DNA of 10,360 nucleotides from Clostridiales bacterium (GTDB lineage Bacteria > Bacillota > Clostridia > Lachnospirales > Lachnospiraceae): contig JAHZAR010000022.1 of assembly GCA_019423835.1 (NCBI GenBank), positions 22,276-32,635 of the forward strand. The letters are read 5' to 3'. How positions within the stretch are numbered: the stretch's first letter is position 1; every line of letters starts with the position of its first letter. Under the pieces are notes generated by a model. It was not told where the DNA came from. It saw nothing but the letters and a program-made list of their open reading frames with translations, and did not search any database. Both the position numbers and the translations under genes were made by a program. This document shows positions 6,310 through 10,360 of the stretch, piece after piece.

Positions 6310-7701
6310 ATGGGTGCGATGAAAATAAGGCTTCAGAATATCAGGATGCCTCACACGTATGTCATTCTGACAATGATCCTTCTTGTGGTGGTGGGGCTTA
6401 CCTATATGATTCCGGCAGGGGAGTATACGAGGATACTGGATCCCGTGAGCGGAAAAGAGATCGTGGAGGCCGGTTCCTTTCACTATGTGGAGGGAAAGCG
6501 TCCGGGGTTATTCGGGATTTTCCTGGCCCTGCAGAGGGGGTATGTAGATGCTGCGGATATACTGTTTCTGATTATCTTTGCCTACGGCTATGTGTACATG
6601 CTGATTGACAACGGGACATTAAATGCCCTGATCAATGGTCTGATTCAAATGCTGGGGAGGCGAACCTTTCTGATTATACCTGTGGGAATGACGGTGTTCG
6701 GGGTACTCGGCTCCACCATGGGGATTTTTGAGGAGGTCTACGGGCTGGTTCCCGTATTTGCCGGGATTGCGGTGGCTCTGGGATATGACGTGATTGTGGG
6801 AGGCGCCATTGTGTTTGTCGGGGTGGCCACAGGCTTTGCGGCAGCTACTCTGAATCCTTTTTCCGTGGGAATTGCCCAGAGCATTGCCGGAGTTCCGATG
6901 TTTTCCGGGCTTTTGTTCCACGCGGTGATCTTTGTGGTGTTTCAGACTGCAGCTATTTTATATGTTATGTGGTATGCGGACAGAATCAAGCGGAATCCGG
7001 AGAAATCGGTGCTTTGGGGAGAAAAGACAGACATTCTTCCTGTCTATGAGCGGAAGAAGGAACCCATGACGGGACGGCAATGGGTGTGTATCCTTATGTT
7101 TCTGAGTACAGTGGGGATGCTGCTTTATGGAACCACACAGCTTAGCTGGGGCATCAATGAGATTGCAGCCATGTTTCTGATGATGATGATTTTTACGGGA
7201 ATCGTCGGGGGATATGGGGCCACGAGAATCTGCAGAACCTTTATTGAATCCACGAAGGGAATGATTTCCTCTGTGCTGGTAGTGGGATTTACCAGGGGAA
7301 TTCTGCTGGTCATGCAGGACGCCCGGATCGCGGACACGGTGGTCTGCTGTCTGTCACAGCTTCTGAGCGGACAGAGCCAGGTAATTTCCTCTCTGGGAAT
7401 GCTGATGATTCAGAATGTTATCAATTTTTTTATTACCGGTTCTTCCAGCCAGGCTGCCATCACGATGCCTATTATGGCTCCGGTAGCCGACCTGGTGGGA
7501 GTCAGCCGGCAGACGGCTGTTCTGGCATACATGTTCGGAGACGGTTTTTCCGACATGTTCTGGCCAACAGCCTGTGCCCTGGAATGCGGACTGATGGGAA
7601 TCCCGATCAGTAAGTGGTATAAATTTATGACTCCTCTGTTTGGAGGCATGATAGTGCTGCAGGCAGTATTTATTGTAATTTCTGTGTATGTATTTGCCTG
7701 A
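6310..7701 (+). CDS. YfcC/DcuC-superfamily membrane carrier (second copy)
   Basis: The 463-aa protein is a full-length paralogue of the 3608-5020 carrier, with the same landmarks: RMPHTYVIL near residue 12, STMGIFEEVYG, GFTRGILLVMQD, GSSSQAAITMPIMAP, and a C-terminal ISKWYKFMTPLFG. Membrane topology should be identical. Differences concentrate in the loop after the first membrane segment, the central hydrophilic loop and the last third, so substrate or direction may differ. The start at 6310 has AAGG 5 nt upstream, weaker than for the first two genes; an internal ATG at 6319 is an alternative. A 125-nt gap with a stem-loop separates it from the amidohydrolase. No clear promoter is seen there, so co-transcription from 3532-3562 is most likely. 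A strong terminator follows. Confidence 0.87.
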   Translation: MGAMKIRLQNIRMPHTYVILTMILLVVVGLTYMIPAGEYTRILDPVSGKEIVEAGSFHYVEGKRPGLFGIFLALQRGYVDAADILFLIIFAYGYVYMLIDNGTLNALINGLIQMLGRRTFLIIPVGMTVFGVLGSTMGIFEEVYGLVPVFAGIAVALGYDVIVGGAIVFVGVATGFAAATLNPFSVGIAQSIAGVPMFSGLLFHAVIFVVFQTAAILYVMWYADRIKRNPEKSVLWGEKTDILPVYERKKEPMTGRQWVCILMFLSTVGMLLYGTTQLSWGINEIAAMFLMMMIFTGIVGGYGATRICRTFIESTKGMISSVLVVGFTRGILLVMQDARIADTVVCCLSQLLSGQSQVISSLGMLMIQNVINFFITGSSSQAAITMPIMAPVADLVGVSRQTAVLAYMFGDGFSDMFWPTACALECGLMGIPISKWYKFMTPLFGGMIVLQAVFIVISVYVFA

Positions 7702-7761
7702 GCGTTCTGAATAGAGCAGGACTGTCCAGCCGGCCGGCTCAGTTCAGAGGGGAGAAGAGAG

Positions 7762-7812
7762 AAAAAGCCCGGATCTTCAGAAACTGCCTGCTCTGAAGGT
7801 CCGGGCTTTTTT
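7762..7812. terminator. Bidirectional Rho-independent terminator
   Basis: Arms at 7762-7781 and 7792-7811 pair over 20 bp with one G-U pair around a 10-nt loop. The left arm starts AAAAAGCCCGG and the right ends CCGGGCTTTTTT. It lies between the second carrier and the convergent epimerase gene and can serve both. Confidence 0.92.
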
Positions 7813-7845
7813 CACCGGTTTTTTAATCTGCCCTTCCTGGCTGAC

Positions 7846-8742
7846 TCATACGTCCGTCGTCTGCCGTATTTCCAGGCTCAGCCTGTAGGAAGCCTGTTCT
7901 CCTTTTCTGAGGATGCGAAGGTGATTCTTGTGAAGAAAGTCATCATCCTCGTCTGAGCAGACAGAGGAGCCATTCCAGGGCTCGATGCAGATATACTCTG
8001 CCTCCGGCACCGGCTTGGTCCAGAAAGCGACAGTGGCGAAATCCTCAAAGCGGGCACGGATGCCCCGGCCGGATTTTGGATTTATGATGGACACCTCATG
8101 GCTGTCGGGCCGGTCAAACCAGAGTGCATCCGAGGAAAACAGGGAATGGCTCAGGGGAATATCTGTCCCATTTCCGGGGAAGGGATGCTCGGAGCTTTTG
8201 TCAAACTGGAGCGTTTCAAGGTCATAGGCCCTGTATCCTCTAAGCTGGGGCTTTCCGAAGCGGATGACATAGTCCTCAAAGGACTCGCCTGCAAAGAGCG
8301 GGCAGCGGATGGCCGGGTGGAGTCCGTAACAGAAGGGAAGCTCCCGGTCCGCCGGATTTCGGATCTCAGTAAAAAAGGTCAGAGTCTTTCCATCCAGGGA
8401 GTAGGTGATGGAAAATTCGAAGGCGAAGGGAAATGAGTGTTCCGGGAAGTCTGAATCAGACATTCCCAGCGTGACGGAGGATTCTGTGCGGTTTAAAAGA
8501 TGAAACCAGGTATTTCTCGTAAAGCCATGCTTGGGCATCTCCCACACCTTTCCCTCAATGATGGTTTTTCCGTCTCTGAGATTTCCGATAATGGGGAAGA
8601 GGAGGGGGGAGCAGCTGGACCATACCTGAGGATTACGCTGCCAGATATATTCTGTACCCTGCTCGTCCATCAGAGAGATGAGCTGCGCTCCCAGGCTGTC
8701 CACCCGGGCAGAGATACCGCTGCCTGTAATTTCATAGATCAT
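7846..8742 (-). CDS. Aldose 1-epimerase family protein (LacX-like)
   Basis: The 298-aa protein has the galactose mutarotase-like fold signature of the LacX branch: NLRDG (R55), KHGFTRN with H72, YGLHPAI with H142, and CIEPWNG with E254 as probable catalytic base. These match the His/His/Glu active site of aldose 1-epimerases, which interconvert alpha and beta anomers of sugars in the cytoplasm. The substrate sugar of LacX-like members is generally not settled, and no sugar operon is adjacent here. It starts at the ATG with AAGGAGGT 8 nt upstream. It appears to be monocistronic, divergent from the TatD gene, and ends at the terminator at 7762-7812. Length is normal for the family and no key residue is missing. 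Confidence 0.87.
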   Translation of the reverse strand: MIYEITGSGISARVDSLGAQLISLMDEQGTEYIWQRNPQVWSSCSPLLFPIIGNLRDGKTIIEGKVWEMPKHGFTRNTWFHLLNRTESSVTLGMSDSDFPEHSFPFAFEFSITYSLDGKTLTFFTEIRNPADRELPFCYGLHPAIRCPLFAGESFEDYVIRFGKPQLRGYRAYDLETLQFDKSSEHPFPGNGTDIPLSHSLFSSDALWFDRPDSHEVSIINPKSGRGIRARFEDFATVAFWTKPVPEAEYICIEPWNGSSVCSDEDDDFLHKNHLRILRKGEQASYRLSLEIRQTTDV

Positions 8743-8790
8743 AAAAGAAAACCTCCTTGCTTTGTCTTAGGACCTTCTGAGCGATTCCCA

Positions 8791-8806
8791 CAGGAAACTG
8801 TTCCTG
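8791..8806. promoter_or_regulatory. Small dyad in the epimerase leader
   Basis: CAGGAA and TTCCTG form a perfect 6-bp inverted repeat with a 4-nt centre. It lies in the predicted 5' leader of the epimerase mRNA, about 20-35 nt downstream of the predicted start. A second small dyad, GAAC-AG-GTTC, lies at about 8816-8825. An operator is possible, but short dyads arise by chance. Confidence 0.25.
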
Positions 8807-8832
8807 GCCGGGAAAGAACAGGTTCTGGTTCC

Positions 8833-8861
8833 AGTATAATCGGTTTTCCGGGAAGAATCAA
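8833..8861 (-). promoter_or_regulatory. Probable promoter of the epimerase gene
   Basis: On the minus strand TTGATT (8856-8861) and TATACT (8833-8838) are separated by 17 nt. The predicted leader is about 84 nt. It lies back to back with the putative TatD promoter, the -35 boxes being about 14 nt apart. Confidence 0.5.
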
Positions 8862-8875
8862 GAAACATCAGATGC

Positions 8876-8904
8876 TTTCCGAAACAGAAGATTTCTGTTA
8901 TACT
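8876..8904 (+). promoter_or_regulatory. Possible extended -10 promoter for the TatD gene
   Basis: TGT-TATACT (8896-8904) forms an extended -10 element. The -35 (TTTCCG, 8876-8881) is poor, at 17-nt spacing. The leader to the ATG at 9026 would be about 115 nt and includes the purine-rich 21-nt direct repeats. Confidence 0.4.
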
Positions 8905-8931
8905 GGTAGACAGAGAAAGAAGAAAAACAGA

Positions 8932-8973
8932 CCAGAAAGAGCAGAAAAGAGGCCAGAAAGAGCAGAAAAGAGA
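8932..8973 (+). repeat. Two tandem copies of a 21-nt purine-rich unit
   Basis: The unit begins CCAGAAAGAGCAGAAAAGAG and occurs at 8932-8952 and 8953-8973, differing only in the last base. It lies in the predicted leader of the TatD gene, ahead of its ribosome-binding site. It most likely arose by recent slippage or duplication; no coding role is supported. Confidence 0.85.
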
Positions 8974-9025
8974 ATGGGAAAGCTTGCAGAAGGTCTCACA
9001 CTGCAGACAAGGGAGGTACAGACAG

Positions 9026-9859
9026 ATGAAGCAGTCGGAGAGATGGATAGAAGAAGGCAGAACCGGGGATGCTGCAAAACTGCCGGGGATTACAGACAGT
9101 CACGCACACCTGTGCTCGAGACAGCTTTTTCCCAGATGGGAGGAAGTGGTGGGGGAGGCCAGAAAAGCCGGAATAGAAAAGATTCTCATTGTCTGCACAG
9201 AGGTGGAGGAGGCCAGAAAGGCCATCAGACTGGCAGAAAAGGATCCCATGTTTGACGTGGCGGCTGCCTTTTACCCAAATGATATTCTGAAGGTGACGGA
9301 CAGAGACTGGGAAGAGATGGAGCAGCTTGTACGAAGCCCGCAGATCAGAGTGGTGGGGGAGATAGGAATGGATTATTATCCTTATGAGAATCCCGTTCCG
9401 AAAGAGCTGCAGAAGCAGGCCTTCATTTGCCAGATGTGCCTGGCGAATGAGCTGGGAAAGCCGGTTTCCATTCACATGCGTCTGGCCACGGAGGACACAC
9501 GGAGCTATATGAGAGAATACCTGCGTGTGCCGGGAATCATGCACTGCTACAGCGGGGGATACCGGGCTATGGGAGATTTCCTGGATATGGGGATGTACAT
9601 TTCTTTTTCGGGAAATATTACCTTTGAGCTGGAGGATGAGGAAACACAGAGAGCGGTGAGAGAAGTTCCCATGGACAGAATCCTGATAGAAACAGACGCC
9701 CCCTCTCTGACGCCGGCTCCTGTTCAGGACAGGGAAAATGAGCCGAAATATATCACTCATGTGATCGATCACATCTGCCGCCTGAGGGGAATCGAGCGGG
9801 ACGTACTGATTCGTGCCTCTTCAGAGAATTATAAAAGACTGATAGAGAAGGGAAGATAA
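9026..9859 (+). CDS. TatD-family metal-dependent hydrolase
   Basis: The frame supports 277 aa from the ATG at 9026, chosen because GGGAGGT (9011-9017) sits 8 nt upstream; a TTG at 8984 has no such site. Metal-binding motifs are in the expected order: TDSHAHL (H26, H28), VGEIGMDYY (E112), SIHMR (H150), MHCYSGG (H173) and ETDAPSLTP (D224). TatD enzymes are cytoplasmic TIM-barrel phosphoesterases, several with 3'-5' exonuclease or DNase activity linked to DNA repair or RNA turnover. Two oddities stand out: an extra charged stretch of about 20 residues precedes the first beta strand, and the usual G(I/L)HPH segment reads AFYPND at 81-86. The latter His is not a core metal ligand, so activity is still plausible. 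A small gene follows after 3 nt and is probably co-transcribed. Confidence 0.87.
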   Translation: MKQSERWIEEGRTGDAAKLPGITDSHAHLCSRQLFPRWEEVVGEARKAGIEKILIVCTEVEEARKAIRLAEKDPMFDVAAAFYPNDILKVTDRDWEEMEQLVRSPQIRVVGEIGMDYYPYENPVPKELQKQAFICQMCLANELGKPVSIHMRLATEDTRSYMREYLRVPGIMHCYSGGYRAMGDFLDMGMYISFSGNITFELEDEETQRAVREVPMDRILIETDAPSLTPAPVQDRENEPKYITHVIDHICRLRGIERDVLIRASSENYKRLIEKGR

Positions 9860-9862
9860 CAG

Positions 9863-10096
9863 ATGAATCCAGTGGATATGATGAAACTTGCCGGAATGTG
9901 GACCGGCTTTCAGGAGAGGCATCCGAAGATACCGATGTTTTTTAAAAAGGCCTCGGAAACGGGGGCGTTCTGTGCAGGAACCGTTCTGGAGCTTACCATT
10001 AAAACCTCTGAAGGCAGGGAAATGACAGCAAATATGAAGATTCTCCCGGAGGATGTGGAGCTTCTGGGACAGATTGCGGGCATGAAAAGAAAATAA
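9863..10096 (+). CDS. Small hypothetical protein (77 aa) coupled to TatD
   Basis: The 77-aa product begins MNPVDMMKLAGMWTGFQERHPKI, an amphipathic helical start, then a beta-rich segment (GTVLELTIKTSEGREMTANMKI) and a helical end (PEDVELLGQIAGM). It is basic and has no membrane segment or signal peptide. I do not recognise a family with a known function. It starts 3 nt after the TatD stop with only a weak purine-rich site (AAGGGAAG) upstream, so translation is probably coupled to TatD. A strong terminator begins 21 nt after its stop. Codon use and the tight spacing favour a real gene. Confidence 0.68.
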   Translation: MNPVDMMKLAGMWTGFQERHPKIPMFFKKASETGAFCAGTVLELTIKTSEGREMTANMKILPEDVELLGQIAGMKRK

Positions 10097-10116
10097 AAGA
10101 AGATGGCATCAGAAAG

Positions 10117-10168
10117 AAAATCAGCCGCTTCGGTTATGGAAAGACCGGGCGGCTGATTTTTTTGTTTT
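10117..10168 (+). terminator. Rho-independent terminator of the TatD operon
   Basis: AAAATCAGCCGC (10117-10128) pairs with GCGGCTGATTTT (10149-10160), with an added CGGT/ACCG inner stem, followed by a run of seven T (10157-10163) and GTTTT. This is a classic strong intrinsic terminator. Confidence 0.93.
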
Positions 10169-10229
10169 AATGAGATTTTTTTGGTTTTTTCCGTGCAATT
10201 TTGAAAAAAATAAGATAGGGGGATAATTA

Positions 10230-10262
10230 TTGAAATATATCCGATAGTTGATATGGTATATT
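10230..10262 (+). promoter_or_regulatory. Possible promoter of the last, truncated gene
   Basis: An extended -10 of TGG-TATATT (TATATT at 10257-10262) lies 36 nt before the ATG at 10299. TTGAAA at 10230-10235 is 21 nt upstream, too far for a standard -35, so the extended -10 would have to carry most of the activity. The whole 10170-10298 stretch is AT-rich. Confidence 0.3.
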
Positions 10263-10298
10263 GAATTGGTAAAAATTTCAAGAAATGGAGAAAAAAGA

Positions 10299-10360
10299 AT
10301 GAAAAAAACAAAAATGACAGAAGCAAAACTGGAATCCTACCGTATTTATCTGATGGAGTC
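10299..10360 (+). CDS. Start of an unidentified gene (3' partial)
   Basis: ATG at 10299 is preceded by GGAG with 8 nt spacing. The visible residues read MKKTKMTEAKLESYRIYLME and run off the window end. The charged, helical start would suit a cytoplasmic or DNA-binding protein, but 20 residues are too few to assign a family. Its own promoter region follows the preceding terminator, so it starts a new transcription unit. Confidence 0.6.
   Translation, partial: MKKTKMTEAKLESYRIYLME

Noticed and set aside
8500..9255. 251-codon plus-strand frame spanning the epimerase start and TatD start
   Set aside because: It crosses two well-supported genes and the intergenic promoters, and is low-complexity where it passes the direct repeats.
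8996..9772. 258-codon open frame on the minus strand
   Set aside because: It is antisense to the TatD gene, whose metal-binding motifs are all intact, and shows no family features.
9910..10326. 138-codon minus-strand frame rich in Phe and Leu
   Set aside because: It crosses a strong terminator and AT-rich DNA; the hydrophobic character comes from A-rich plus-strand sequence.

Overview
The window looks like chromosome from an anaerobic, gut-type Clostridia, most plausibly Lachnospiraceae. The reasons are moderate GC, strong AGGAGG-type ribosome-binding sites, compact gene spacing, Rho-independent terminators with long stems, GW/YY cell-wall-binding repeats, and YfcC-type carriers. This is an inference from style and gene families, not a sequence match. 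No rRNA, tRNA, CRISPR array or intact mobile element is visible.

Left part (1-2330). The window opens inside a surface protein: a putative Ig (He_PIG-like) domain, a 63-residue Gly/Ser linker made of 18-nt repeats, then aromatic GW/YY cell-wall-binding repeats to the stop at 982. A long hairpin follows (1038-1102), then a short decayed remnant of an IS3-family transposase (about 1105-1272) with a stop codon inside the HSD motif region. Next is a membrane-anchored protein with one intact FMN-binding domain (SGAT motif) and a second domain whose motif is degraded. Its promoter has a 23-bp palindrome just upstream of the -35 box.

Centre (2330-7845). A bidirectional terminator separates the FMN-binding gene from a convergent MerR-family regulator. 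The regulator is divergent from a three-gene cluster: YfcC-type carrier, metal-dependent amidohydrolase, second YfcC-type carrier. The cluster promoter has the MerR hallmark, a 19-bp spacer between good -35 and -10 boxes filled by a 13-bp perfect dyad. The simplest model is an inducible pathway in which one or both carriers move a cyclic amide or acylated amino-acid-like compound, the cytoplasmic amidohydrolase opens it, and MerR senses the substrate or product. A stem-loop without a clear U-tract before the second carrier may tune its expression. The substrate is unknown.

Right part (7846-10360). A second bidirectional terminator is followed by a LacX-like aldose 1-epimerase on the minus strand. 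It is divergent from a TatD-family metal-dependent hydrolase and a 77-aa hypothetical protein 3 nt downstream of it, ending at a strong terminator. The last 62 bases hold the start of a further gene that runs off the window.

The most interesting items are the MerR-controlled carrier-hydrolase-carrier cluster with its operator, and the unassigned FMN-binding protein with its palindrome. Nothing here clearly amounts to a wholly new system.
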